This document shows positions 6,105-15,900 of a stretch of 20,005 bases of DNA, in pieces; positions within the stretch are counted from its first letter, which is position 1, and the number at the start of each line of letters is the position of its first letter. The notes beneath the pieces are model-generated. The model saw nothing but the letters and a program-made list of their open reading frames with translations. It was not told where the DNA came from and searched no databases. Origin of the DNA: Candidatus Heimdallarchaeota archaeon (GTDB taxonomy: Archaea; Asgardarchaeota; Heimdallarchaeia; Heimdallarchaeales; Kariarchaeaceae). The stretch is from the NCBI GenBank assembly GCA_029882335.1, contig JAOUKW010000020.1, positions 1 through 20,005 of the forward strand, read 5' to 3'. A program made the translations under genes and the position numbers.

Positions 6105-8159
6105 TTGAATTCGAGAGTGGGGATATATTCAGATTTAGATTTGTACTTAGATTTAATTAGATTACGACCTAGAAATGAAGATATTGATAAAAAGTTCCAT
6201 CAAGATCGCTTAACAGATATAATAATAGCTTTGCTGATATTTTCTTTAGCAATGTGGTTCAGATTATATATTAGACATTTACTAATCCCTTGTGCAAAAG
6301 AACTTGGTTGTCAAGAAGATTTAAGCTTTAACTATCAAATTACAGAAAACGATCCACTTGGACTAAGTGTTTTTTTTGGTGTTCCCACAGGGACGTATCT
6401 TCAATCTGAAGGTTATAATGATTTCCATCATTATTATCTCGATTATGTAAACGCGTTTGTTGATGGTTGGAATCCATATTCAGGACATATACAAGAAGAT
6501 GATGTGTTAAATGCTTATGTGTATGGACCTTTTTACATTTATATTATATCTTTAGGATCATTGATGTTTGGATTAGATGCATATGATTCAATAATGTATG
6601 GTAATATAATTACAGATGCTTTAACATTTGTGATGGTTTATATTTTAGGAAAAAAAGTTACTGGAAGCATTAACTCTATGATTTTAAGTATAATTGGTTC
6701 AATTTCCCCTATCACTATTTTCTTTGGAACAATCAGATTGTTGAATTCGCCACAAATGAATTTAATTTTTCTTATCGCAATTTATTTCTATATTGAGCAT
6801 AAAGATACAAGAACGGTATTATTTATGGCAATAGCAACCCTTACTAAACAATTCCCTTTATTTTTTATGATGCCATTGGGATTATGGTTTATACGAAGAT
6901 ATGGCTTTTTTAAAGCTACTAATTTCGTTTTAAAATTTTTTGTATTCAGTATTATTCTATCTCTTCCATGGATATTATATACACCTGATGCATATATTTC
7001 AAAACTATTTCTAGCTAGGGGAGGAAAAAATGGTATATATTGTGCAGGAGGAGGAGAAACAACGAATTTAGTTCATTCATTTCTATCTCCAGAAATATGT
7101 CAACAATATGGAGAAGGTGGAAATAATTTAATTCCAAATCAAGAACTTTCAAGCACAATTATTTGGATAAATTTCCTTGTTAACTCACATATCTTGTTCT
7201 ATGTCTGTATTTCAATATTATCATTTGTCGGATTTACTGCTTACGATTATTTTGAAAATAAACCCAGATTGTATTATGTTTTTATTACAGCATTTTTCTT
7301 CATTGTTCATGGAACAGTAGCCAGAGGTATTTTTAAGTATTATTTAACTTTTCTTACACCATTATTTTTACTATCAATTATGTATGGAAATCCAGATGAA
7401 TCATTAAACATTAATATTGGAAAAGGATTATCTTCAACTTTCTCTCAGTGGATAGATCCAAAAAATAGAATAGGCCCTGCAACCATTAAATATTGGTCAG
7501 TTATTCTGATTCTCATATCTATCATTGCAATAACATTTAAATTCATTAGTTACCTAATTTCTTTATTTGCCCCAACTGTAATTGGATTTTGGTGGGTAAT
7601 TTTAATTCCATTCATTTTTATTGCATTAATTAAACCAGGATATCATCAGAAAAATCAAAAAAATACCGTATTAACAAATAAAAATGATATGATAAAAGTA
7701 GCAATATCTAATTTAGTAGCAATCCTCATAATTTTAGGGATTATTAAATTATTTGATGAAAAGGTGTTATGGTTTTCAAAGGATAAGAACCTTGAAATGA
7801 ATACTATTTATTTGTACACTTCGATATTCCTTATTTTATTAGCATCGCTAAATTTCTTAAACAAATTCTTCCTGAAAAAATCAAAATTTATACCAATAAT
7901 AACGTACAAACCTTCAAGAGTATTATCTGATGTCATTCTTACATTTGTCGGTTTAATGTTATTCTTCTTTTTCAATCGAGAAATCTTTCTTATCCAAAAA
8001 AGACAGGCATCTGGTTTTGTTTTGTTATTTGGAATATTATTTTGTGGAATGTTAGGAGAAGAAGTATGGCAAAGTGCAATAAAAGTTCCAAAAGAAGTGA
8101 GGCAGAGAGTAAAGGAATTTAAACTTATAAGAGATACATCAAACAAATCAAAAATTTAA
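6105..8159 (+). CDS. Multi-pass membrane glycosyltransferase-like protein (GT-C fold, GT87/GT39-like)
   Basis: A 684-residue polytopic membrane protein. The first membrane segment is near residues 37-58. The large extracytoplasmic loop that follows contains DYVNAFVDGWNPY (113-125) and YGPF (140-143), the 'G.NPY ... YGP' pattern of lipid-phosphate-sugar-dependent GT-C mannosyl/glucosyltransferases such as the GT87 and GT39 groups. Repeated hydrophobic stretches follow at roughly 145-155, 167-182, 190-208, 216-231, 238-264, 270-292 and 352-372, with more to about 665. Acidic residues in the first loop (D113, D120) are candidates for the catalytic base. Expected role: transfer of a sugar from a dolichol-phosphate donor to a glycan, lipid or protein at the outer face. 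The start is TTG 6105, 9 nt after the kinase stop; GTG 6117 is possible. Acceptor and donor are unknown. Confidence 0.75.
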   Translation: MNSRVGIYSDLDLYLDLIRLRPRNEDIDKKFHQDRLTDIIIALLIFSLAMWFRLYIRHLLIPCAKELGCQEDLSFNYQITENDPLGLSVFFGVPTGTYLQSEGYNDFHHYYLDYVNAFVDGWNPYSGHIQEDDVLNAYVYGPFYIYIISLGSLMFGLDAYDSIMYGNIITDALTFVMVYILGKKVTGSINSMILSIIGSISPITIFFGTIRLLNSPQMNLIFLIAIYFYIEHKDTRTVLFMAIATLTKQFPLFFMMPLGLWFIRRYGFFKATNFVLKFFVFSIILSLPWILYTPDAYISKLFLARGGKNGIYCAGGGETTNLVHSFLSPEICQQYGEGGNNLIPNQELSSTIIWINFLVNSHILFYVCISILSFVGFTAYDYFENKPRLYYVFITAFFFIVHGTVARGIFKYYLTFLTPLFLLSIMYGNPDESLNINIGKGLSSTFSQWIDPKNRIGPATIKYWSVILILISIIAITFKFISYLISLFAPTVIGFWWVILIPFIFIALIKPGYHQKNQKNTVLTNKNDMIKVAISNLVAILIILGIIKLFDEKVLWFSKDKNLEMNTIYLYTSIFLILLASLNFLNKFFLKKSKFIPIITYKPSRVLSDVILTFVGLMLFFFFNREIFLIQKRQASGFVLLFGILFCGMLGEEVWQSAIKVPKEVRQRVKEFKLIRDTSNKSKI

Positions 8160-8169
8160 AGTTGATAAG

Positions 8170-8817
8170 ATGTCACTCAGATCAAATACATATAATTCAA
8201 CCTCTAAATCAAAGAATGCTGAAAAGAAAAAAGAAGAAGTTAAAGGACCAACTATGAATCTCTTCCTCATCAATGTTATAATGTATATCATTACATCAAT
8301 CATCGGTGGAAATTTTATCATAACAAATCCTGCACCAATATATTGGTTTGGATTTTCATATTATGTATTTCTATTTCACTTACATTTTTGGGCTCCATTT
8401 ACCAGTTTATTTACACATGCATCAATTGCACACATTGGAGGAAATATGATCTTTTTATTTGTATTTGGTTTTAGATTAGAAGAAAATAATTATAGTGATA
8501 AATCAATCTATACAGCATATTTTCTAACTGGACTATCGGGAAGCTTACTAAGTATGTTGCCAATTTTACTTGCAAATCCACTCACCATTACTGTCGGTGC
8601 TTCTGCAGCAGTTTTTGGTTTATTAGGGGTAAATATCGGTATAGAAAAACGTAAAAATAATATCATTGCTCGGAATATGATATTTGCAAGTATAATTTTA
8701 TTTTTGTTTTCTGTTTCTGAAAATACAAATATTTTGTCTCATTTCTTTGGATTATTATCAGGATATTTTTTGGGTAAATCAAATTATTTTGAAAGAATCG
8801 GATTGAAATCTAATTAA
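8170..8817 (+). CDS. Rhomboid-family intramembrane serine protease
   Basis: A 215-residue membrane protein. After a charged cytosolic N-terminus (1-28) come about six membrane segments. The rhomboid hallmarks are present: the HASIAHIGGNM segment with H83, H88 and N92 in the second helix, GASAAVFG with the catalytic Ser145 in the fourth, and H191 of HFFGLLSGYFLG as the catalytic His in the sixth. The usual GASG motif is GASA here. Length and topology fit the minimal six-helix form. Rhomboids cleave substrate transmembrane helices within the membrane. The ATG is 10 nt after the glycosyltransferase stop with a partial ribosome-binding sequence (GTTGAT), so the gene is probably co-transcribed. 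The 3' end overlaps the convergent subtilisin gene by 8 bp. Family confident; substrates unknown, although membrane-anchored neighbours such as the subtilisin are conceivable. Confidence 0.9.
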   Translation: MSLRSNTYNSTSKSKNAEKKKEEVKGPTMNLFLINVIMYIITSIIGGNFIITNPAPIYWFGFSYYVFLFHLHFWAPFTSLFTHASIAHIGGNMIFLFVFGFRLEENNYSDKSIYTAYFLTGLSGSLLSMLPILLANPLTITVGASAAVFGLLGVNIGIEKRKNNIIARNMIFASIILFLFSVSENTNILSHFFGLLSGYFLGKSNYFERIGLKSN

Positions 8818-11734
8818 TTTTTATCTCGTTTTCTCTTTTCAATTTTCCACCCTCATTACGTAGCCACAAAATCCATGATATAAAGAGTGCAATCAATATA
8901 AATCCAGTAATCTTTTTAACAGTAGATTGATCATCAAAGTAGTTTAAAGTAATATGTATTTTAAGATGACCATCAGAGGTAATTAATCCATCTTTAGATA
9001 TTCTCAAATAAAAATCATACGTACCTGCTTTTTCAAATTGATAATTAAATGTATATCCCCCATCATCATTTTTATTAACAGTAATGATGGAATAATCAAT
9101 TTTAACGTCATAATAAGAATCCTCAAACACTATATCAACTTCTATTGAATCACCCATATCAAATTGAACTTTTTGATTATCTAGTGGTACGAAAGTAATT
9201 TGATAATCTTCATACAATATCATATTAAGATTATGCCCATAATCAGCACCGTTGATTAAATGTGTAACTCCGGTAGAATGTGGCTCTACTAACCATTCTA
9301 TGGACCTCATTGCGAGTTCTTGATTTTCAATTTCTCGATCAAACCAATTCTCATTTTCAATGTTATAACCCAATAATTGTCCAATATTATCAAATAATAA
9401 TGAAGAGCTAAAAACTAAAACTCTACCATTTGTAGGAGTTTCATGACTCGCAAGTACAGGCAAGTTATTGACTCGAGCAACTACTTGTGTATTATCATCT
9501 TCATCGACAGAAAGTTCTGGACCAAAGTTTAAAAATTGAGTATCAGGATGAAATATATCTTGATTTTGATCCATAGATGCTATTGATGCACAATCATATG
9601 GTTTATCAGCATAAGATACTGCATCATGATCACAAGCCCAAATTGATTCACTAGCTGTTGTAATTTGTATCCCTGTACCTTCAAGAATTCCATTTATTGT
9701 TTCTTTATTAAAGCTGGAATATACTGGATTACCTTCTAATTCTAAAAATCCACCATTAACAATCAATAAGATTGCACCTCCTTGATTTTGTGAAAAATTA
9801 TTTATTGCATCCAATTCAGAAGCAGAATAACTAGAATCAGGATTGGCAATAATTAAAACATTAAAATCAGATAGTAAAGCGGATGTAATCTCATTTTCAT
9901 TAATTGAAATTAAATGACCATCATTCTCAAGAGTGCGAGATAAAACTGAAAACTGACCATATGGACCATGATTACCAAAGTATGATACATCTGCTTGAGA
10001 TTCATTATCTTTGGAAATGTCAAATAATATATCTGCTTTTTTGTATCGAGTAACAGATGTATATGAAATATTTGCATTTGGTAACGTAACTCCAAATTCA
10101 TCCGTAAAATAAATTTTCCCATAATTTTCCTCTACATGCGTTGATGTTACATGAATACCAATTGTAAATGTATTCAAACCATGATTCAATGTAGTTAGTG
10201 CTACTGAAGTTGGAATAGTAAATTCAACCCCATGAGTAACATCTGCATCAACCATTGGATAAATTGTCATGTTATTACTTGTTACAGTAAAAATTGGTAA
10301 GTTTTTTGTAATTCCAGATAATTGGTTTCGGTAAATATAATTATTATCCTGTATTATACGGGGATTCATAGATATTTGATTTTTATCACTTTCCTGTATT
10401 AGTTTTCCTAAAATATCATATGCCTTTACAAAATTAACTAATCCTCTACCTTGTGCCTCAATTGCAATAGGGTTATCTGAACTATATAGCAATGTGGCAC
10501 TTGATAACAACGATTCTCGAATTTGTAAAACGTTTGCCTCTGGATATTGTTCCAATAATAATGCAACACCTCCAGAAACATGAGGAGTTGCCATTGAAGT
10601 ACCTGATAAAATCGTTGGTTTTGAGGTCTCTAACTCAACAGATATTATTTGAGCTCCAGGTGCAACAATATCTGGACCTGGATATCCATTTGTTTTTGGT
10701 CCTATACCAGTGTATGTCCAAGTCTCATCAACCCCATTTCCATGATAGGAAGCTCCAACTGAAATTACACCTCCAATTGCGGATGGAATTCCAATACCAG
10801 AACCAATTGGTCCTGTATTTCCAGCTGCAGAAATAACTATTTTACCATTATTTAGTGCAGCATCAATTATATCATTATGTGGGTCTTCAGATCCCTCATA
10901 AATCGCAGTACTTAGTGATAAAGAAATTATGTTAGCAGGAGAATTTATTGCCCTATCAATCCCTTCAATAACCCAAATATTCTCTCCATAACCATTTTCA
11001 TCTAAGACACGTATAGATCTGATTGTAGATTCTGGTGCCATACCCATACTATCTGTTTGAACAATTTCACCATCTAGTTGGTAAAGACCATTACCTGAAG
11101 AAATCGAAGAAACATGTGTGCCGTGTCCATCTTCATCTTCTGCTCCTTTATCTTCTAATGCAGTTACTACTTCAGTAATAACTCTTGTATCAAAAGATGG
11201 TGAATCAGAATCAACACCACTATCAATTATAGCGATTTCAATTCCCGCGCCAGTAAGTCCATATTGATCTCTAATTTGCTGAACACCAATGATAGATGAA
11301 GTTTCACCTAAAGTAATTCCTTGAGAAACCTTATCACGAAGTATTACGGCATTTTCATGATAAAATGGCTGACTATCAATCACATATTTTAAATTGGTTC
11401 TTGATATTTCATAAGAATCTATTGATTTAATTGAAAATGCAGGAACAGAAGAAAATACATATAGAATACGTGCTGAATCAAAGGAAGACAATATCAAATC
11501 TCGAGATTGAAAATCATTAAACCAAAGAATTCTATCCTTTGGACCATCAGATATATGTAATTGATGGATACCGATTGAATTTGTAATTTTAATATTAGGT
11601 GAATCAACCACTTTAGTTATATTATTTTGTTGAGATGTATTATTATTTGTATCAAAAAATAGAGTACTGGGCATAAATACAAGTGAAAAGATAATAATTA
11701 TTGATATAACCTTAGATACTTTAAAGAAGCTCAC
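8810..11734 (-). CDS. Membrane-anchored subtilisin-like serine protease (S8) with extra C-terminal domains
   Basis: A 974-residue exported protease. Residues 1-27 form an uncleaved or cleaved signal sequence (hydrophobic core VISIIIIFSLVFM). An I9-like propeptide occupies about 40-150. The S8 domain (about 150-445) has the full catalytic set: D171 (AIIDSGVD), H204 (DGHGTHV), oxyanion N306 (SAAGN) and S380 (GTSMATPH). A beta-rich stretch (about 455-560) follows. Next is a domain at about 565-815 (QFSVLSRTLENDGH, NVLIIANPD, QGGAILLIVNGG, MRSIEWL) that resembles a class I glutamine amidotransferase-like fold with no visible catalytic Cys. C701 and C714 could form a disulfide. A beta-sandwich (about 850-930) precedes a membrane anchor (942-958) and a basic cytosolic tail. 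The orientation is therefore an outer-surface protease tethered to the cell. The start is GTG behind a TATA-like box. Family certain; substrate unknown. Confidence 0.93.
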   Translation of the reverse strand: MSFFKVSKVISIIIIFSLVFMPSTLFFDTNNNTSQQNNITKVVDSPNIKITNSIGIHQLHISDGPKDRILWFNDFQSRDLILSSFDSARILYVFSSVPAFSIKSIDSYEISRTNLKYVIDSQPFYHENAVILRDKVSQGITLGETSSIIGVQQIRDQYGLTGAGIEIAIIDSGVDSDSPSFDTRVITEVVTALEDKGAEDEDGHGTHVSSISSGNGLYQLDGEIVQTDSMGMAPESTIRSIRVLDENGYGENIWVIEGIDRAINSPANIISLSLSTAIYEGSEDPHNDIIDAALNNGKIVISAAGNTGPIGSGIGIPSAIGGVISVGASYHGNGVDETWTYTGIGPKTNGYPGPDIVAPGAQIISVELETSKPTILSGTSMATPHVSGGVALLLEQYPEANVLQIRESLLSSATLLYSSDNPIAIEAQGRGLVNFVKAYDILGKLIQESDKNQISMNPRIIQDNNYIYRNQLSGITKNLPIFTVTSNNMTIYPMVDADVTHGVEFTIPTSVALTTLNHGLNTFTIGIHVTSTHVEENYGKIYFTDEFGVTLPNANISYTSVTRYKKADILFDISKDNESQADVSYFGNHGPYGQFSVLSRTLENDGHLISINENEITSALLSDFNVLIIANPDSSYSASELDAINNFSQNQGGAILLIVNGGFLELEGNPVYSSFNKETINGILEGTGIQITTASESIWACDHDAVSYADKPYDCASIASMDQNQDIFHPDTQFLNFGPELSVDEDDNTQVVARVNNLPVLASHETPTNGRVLVFSSSLLFDNIGQLLGYNIENENWFDREIENQELAMRSIEWLVEPHSTGVTHLINGADYGHNLNMILYEDYQITFVPLDNQKVQFDMGDSIEVDIVFEDSYYDVKIDYSIITVNKNDDGGYTFNYQFEKAGTYDFYLRISKDGLITSDGHLKIHITLNYFDDQSTVKKITGFILIALFISWILWLRNEGGKLKRENEIKIN

Positions 11735-11750
11735 AAAACAAGTGAAGGAT

Positions 11751-11760
11751 TTTATATTTT
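11751..11760 (-). promoter_or_regulatory. TATA-like box for the subtilisin gene
   Basis: On the minus strand AAAATATAAA is centred about 21 nt upstream of the GTG at 11734, with no Shine-Dalgarno between them, consistent with a leaderless or near-leaderless transcript. It lies at one end of the 210-bp divergent AT-rich region shared with the aminopeptidase gene. Confidence 0.5.
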
Positions 11761-11920
11761 TAAATTCTCTTTCTGATAAACTAAAGATTGTGAAATTAAC
11801 GTATATATATTTCTAAATTAAATCTATATTCTCATTTTATATTAGATTATGATAAAAATAAAAAATCAGAAATTAATTTATATCTAAATAAATCCTCTAA
11901 ATATATATCGAATAGTTTAG

Positions 11921-11930
11921 AATATATATT
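11921..11930 (+). promoter_or_regulatory. TATA-like box for methionine aminopeptidase (perfect palindrome)
   Basis: AATATATATT is centred about 20 nt upstream of the GTG at 11945, and a second candidate (CTAAATATATAT) lies about 20 nt further upstream. No Shine-Dalgarno precedes the GTG. The rest of the 11735-11944 divergent region is AT-rich with no other structure that I can support. Confidence 0.45.
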
Positions 11931-11944
11931 GTTTTAATTCAAAT

Positions 11945-12913
11945 GTGGAAGTTGGTTCTAAAGATATTCTCAACCAAAAAGAAAAGGTAAAAGAAATTTT
12001 AGAAAAATATAGAAATGCTGGAGATATTTCTATACAAGCAAAAAAATTAGCACAAAAAATTTGTAAACCAGGTGCTTCTGTTTATACAATCTCAGAACAA
12101 ATTGAAGATTATATCCGCAAAAAGGGAGCAAAACCAGCTTTTCCAATAAATATGTCAATTAATACAGAAGCAGCACATTATTCTGCAGAAATACTGGATC
12201 AAAGAATTATTCCAGAAAACTCTATCATTAAAATAGACTTAGGTGCAGAAATCGATGGATACTTAGTAGATACAGCCATCACAATTAATTTTAACCCAGA
12301 GTTAAATGATTTATCAACAATAAGTGAAACTGCTTTAGAAAACGCAATTAAATCAGTAAAAAGTGGAGTAAAGGTTTACACGATAGGAAAGATAATTGAA
12401 AAAACAATAACTGATGCTGGATATCAACCCATTAGAAATTTATCAGGACATCAAATTAAGAGATATGAACTTCATGCAGGAATTACAATCCCTAATTGTG
12501 GACCTAAATATTTCGGTGATAATTCAGAAAAATTTCAAGCTGGGAAAATATATGCGATTGAACCATTTGCCTCAAACGGAAAGGGATGGATAAAAAATGG
12601 AAAAACAACCAATATTTTTCGTATTATCAACAAACCAAACAAGAAACAAAAGGATTTAATCCCAATTTACAATGAATTCAAAAATAAAGTAGGTGTTCTT
12701 CCTTTTTCCCCAAGACATTTACATGAAAAAAATTCAGGTCTTAAGGGTAAAAAATTAATCACTGAAAATATAAGAAAATTAAAAAATGCAAATATAATTA
12801 CAGGATATCCTGTTTTAATAGAACAAAAAGAAAATTCTATGGTTTCACAACATGAGCATACAGTTCGAGTTACAAATGAAGGCTGTGAAGTATTAACTAG
12901 TACTAATCTATAA
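11945..12913 (+). CDS. map: Methionine aminopeptidase, type II (archaeal/eukaryotic)
   Basis: A 322-residue cytosolic metallopeptidase that removes the initiator methionine from nascent proteins. The pita-bread fold ligands are all present: D98 (IDLG), D109 (GYLVDTA), H169 (NLSGHQI), E206 (AIEPFA) and E304 (QHEHTVRV). Substrate-contacting histidines H78 (AAHYS) and H177 (LHAGITIPN) are those of type II enzymes. The roughly 60-residue type II helical insertion is seen at about 235-290 and includes PFSPRHL and ITGYPVL. The protein is about 25 residues longer than the Pyrococcus enzyme, mostly at the N-terminus. GTG 11945 is the start; the nearby ATG at 11943 is in another frame. The 3' end overlaps the convergent giant coiled-coil gene by 6 bp. 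Family certain, and it is the best single marker that this is archaeal DNA. Confidence 0.95.
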   Translation: MEVGSKDILNQKEKVKEILEKYRNAGDISIQAKKLAQKICKPGASVYTISEQIEDYIRKKGAKPAFPINMSINTEAAHYSAEILDQRIIPENSIIKIDLGAEIDGYLVDTAITINFNPELNDLSTISETALENAIKSVKSGVKVYTIGKIIEKTITDAGYQPIRNLSGHQIKRYELHAGITIPNCGPKYFGDNSEKFQAGKIYAIEPFASNGKGWIKNGKTTNIFRIINKPNKKQKDLIPIYNEFKNKVGVLPFSPRHLHEKNSGLKGKKLITENIRKLKNANIITGYPVLIEQKENSMVSQHEHTVRVTNEGCEVLTSTNL

Positions 12914-15900
12914 TTCAGGCATTGTTTGGAATATACCAAATAACTCTGCAAATTTTTCTATAAAATATTCATCTTGAGATACAAAGGCATATGGTACTTT
13001 TTCATCTAGTTTCTTTGCTAGAATTACTTCTTCTCTATCTCTTGTAGCCATAATCATATCTATATCTCTGCGATATCTATTTCGATCCAATTTTCTTAGA
13101 GAGACTGAAACTCCAGCTTCCTTAAATGCATTTATTATAGCCTCATCATCCTTTGTAATTAAATCAGGATCAACAATAATCCTAACTGTTGCTCTGGCAA
13201 ATGAAGGAATTAATTTTTTATCCAACCAAGTTATTGTAGGGGCAACAATTGTTACATTAGATTTTGTTCTACTCAATAATCCATTTAAATTAGCAATTAT
13301 TGCCTCTTTGGAACTATCAAAATATGATAAATCAATTGTATTTGGCTCTAACTTGATTGCACCACTAGATAGTTCATTAAGTAATGACATCGAACCTGCA
13401 GCTTGATCTAATGTCTCCTCAATTACACTAGGAATTGATTGTAATTCAGAAGATATTGAAGATTTACCTACATTTGTCACTTCATTCATATTTTGCTTAA
13501 ATAAACTATGATTTTCATTTGATTTCGATTTATGTGTTGAGTTTAACTCTGTTAATTGCTGTTTCCAAGTATCTAATTGTGTAGAAATCTGGGTAATAAT
13601 TTCAGAATTAAAAGATTCAGATGAAGAAGAAATCAATTCGGTCAATTTTGATTCAATTTCCTTAAATTCAGTACTAATTGAGGTCAAATTACCAGTGATC
13701 TCTTTATTTTCACTTTCTACTGCAGAAACAATATCATTTACAGGATTTAGTATATCAGATCTAACTGTTTCGATTGTATTAATTACAGTGTTATCGATAT
13801 TACTTTTCGCATGGTCTAATGATCCAGTTATTTCTCCTTGAAGATTTGCCATCTGAATTCCAACTTGATCAAATGTATCCAAAATAAAATCAGAATTAGA
13901 TTCATTCAACTCATTTAATTTGGTTGAAATATTTGTTTCACAATCATTAATAATTTGATCTCGTTTTGACATATTTTCAGATTGGATTGTTGATAACTGA
14001 TTTGTTAAGTTTTCACTTATTCCAGACACTGCAGAGGAAATCTCATTTAATTCATTTTGAATATCTGATTTTAAGATTGAAAGACTGTCGGTTTCGGTTT
14101 GTGAATCATAATAACCTTCAATTGAATTTTTTAAACCGTTTCGAGTCTCCTCAATAAAATTAAGGAAATTTTGTGATAAATTAGATACTTCTGATTCTAT
14201 ATTTGATAAAACACTTCCAACATTATCATTTAAATTATTCTTTGTATTTGATAATACTTCAACAGCTTGATCTGTGGTTTCATTTACCTGATTACTGGTA
14301 ATATCAACATTTGATTTCTGTAAGACAACAGAATCTTGTACTGATTTATTAATATTTGAAAATGTTTCTTCCTTGATATTTCTCAAGTTGCTGACAAATT
14401 CCTCTAGTTTACTATCAACTTCTGCCAACTTATTACTACTGTTTGATTCTAGTTGACTAATATTTTCATTTGTATTTACCTCAATTTCATTATATTTTGA
14501 AGCTAAATTATCAGAGATCGAATTATTTGTCTTCTCTATTGATTGACTTAAACTCTCATCAGCTTTTGATTTCACATTCGTTAGTGATGATTTAATGTTG
14601 TTTGTAAATTCACCACCTTGATTGATTTGTCTTTCAAATAAATCCATTAATGCTTTTTTAAAGTCTTCAACAATTTCTTTGGAAGTAGTTTTATTCCCAT
14701 CAATTCCTGATTTTAATGTATTTAGAGTTTCATCTAAAACAGTTGATAATGACTCATTCAATTGGGAATTAGATTGATCTAAAGAAGAGATCAATTCAAT
14801 ATTTGATTTAATTAAACGATTCTCTTCCTCCATATCTTCATTTCCAGTGGCTGCTGATTTTGCTTTTAACACCAAAGAGTCCATAGGTTGATCGAATTTT
14901 GATGCTAATTCCGAATTTAGATGAGAATTTATCTTATCAAATATTTCATCAACATGAGCAGTTATACCATCGATAAAACCAGTTCTATTCCCTGATAATC
15001 CCTTTGTAAATTCATCAGTTACTATCGCAGTTTCTTTACTGTGTTTGGAAATTAATTCTTCCAAAGATACAAGCTCATCTTGAATTATTTTATTAAAGTC
15101 ACTTAATAACTCATTTTTTATATCCTCAGTATCTTCAATTGATGTTCTAAAATGATTATTAATCTCAGATTCAAATCTTTCAAAATCACCACGTAAGCGA
15201 GCAGATTTTTCATAAAACTCATCTTGAACTTCTTTTTTCTTCCAATTTTTATTTCCTGGAGAGAAGTTATCCTCGATATATACAAAAATATCTCTCATAT
15301 TATCCATATTTCTATTGTAATCCCTTCTAAAATTCTCCATCCTATCAGTTTGATCGATAAACATATTTTCTATATTTTGGGGAACTTCATCTCGTAATCC
15401 TTGGGTTTTATCATGGAATTCATCATGGAATTTCTTAAATTCAGAATTTAAACGTTCATTGTATCTTTCCAATTCATGATTCATGGTATCAAAGTTTTCC
15501 TTAATCTGATTGGATAGATCCGAAATTAATTTTTTATTAGTTTCAGCTAATTCAGTCTCGGATAGTTGAATCAAGTCATCCCTTGCAGCCTTGGATGAAT
15601 TTAGAATTGAATCAATTTCCGTAGTAATTTCATTTAATTGAGTTTCTTGGATGGTTTTTATCTTTTCAGATTCTTCCTTAAATGATGAAATAGCTGTATT
15701 AAATTCATCAGTATATTTTTCGTGAATTGAATTAATATGTTGATTTATTGCATCAACAAAAGAATCAAAGGAATTATCAATTGAAGAAGAAAATGTCGTT
15801 AATTTAGATTCTAAAGATCCAGATATACCATCAACTTCAGTCTTATTTTGTGTTAAAAATTCGCTAATACTATTATCTGAATTTTGGATTAAGATATTAA

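Noticed and set aside
7808..8146. Minus-strand open frame of 112 codons over the glycosyltransferase 3' end
   Set aside because: It is a shadow of the AT-rich membrane-protein codons; its translation shows no domain and no start signal.
9910..10836. Open frames inside the subtilisin gene: a same-strand shifted frame (9910-10122) and an opposite-strand frame (10492-10836)
   Set aside because: They lie wholly within a gene with intact catalytic motifs, have low-complexity translations and no promoter or ribosome-binding site.
11800..11935. Repeated ATATAT runs between the subtilisin and aminopeptidase genes, considered as an origin of replication or iterons
   Set aside because: The runs are simple AT composition without regular spacing or ORB-like GC-containing motifs, and TATA boxes explain the clearest ones.
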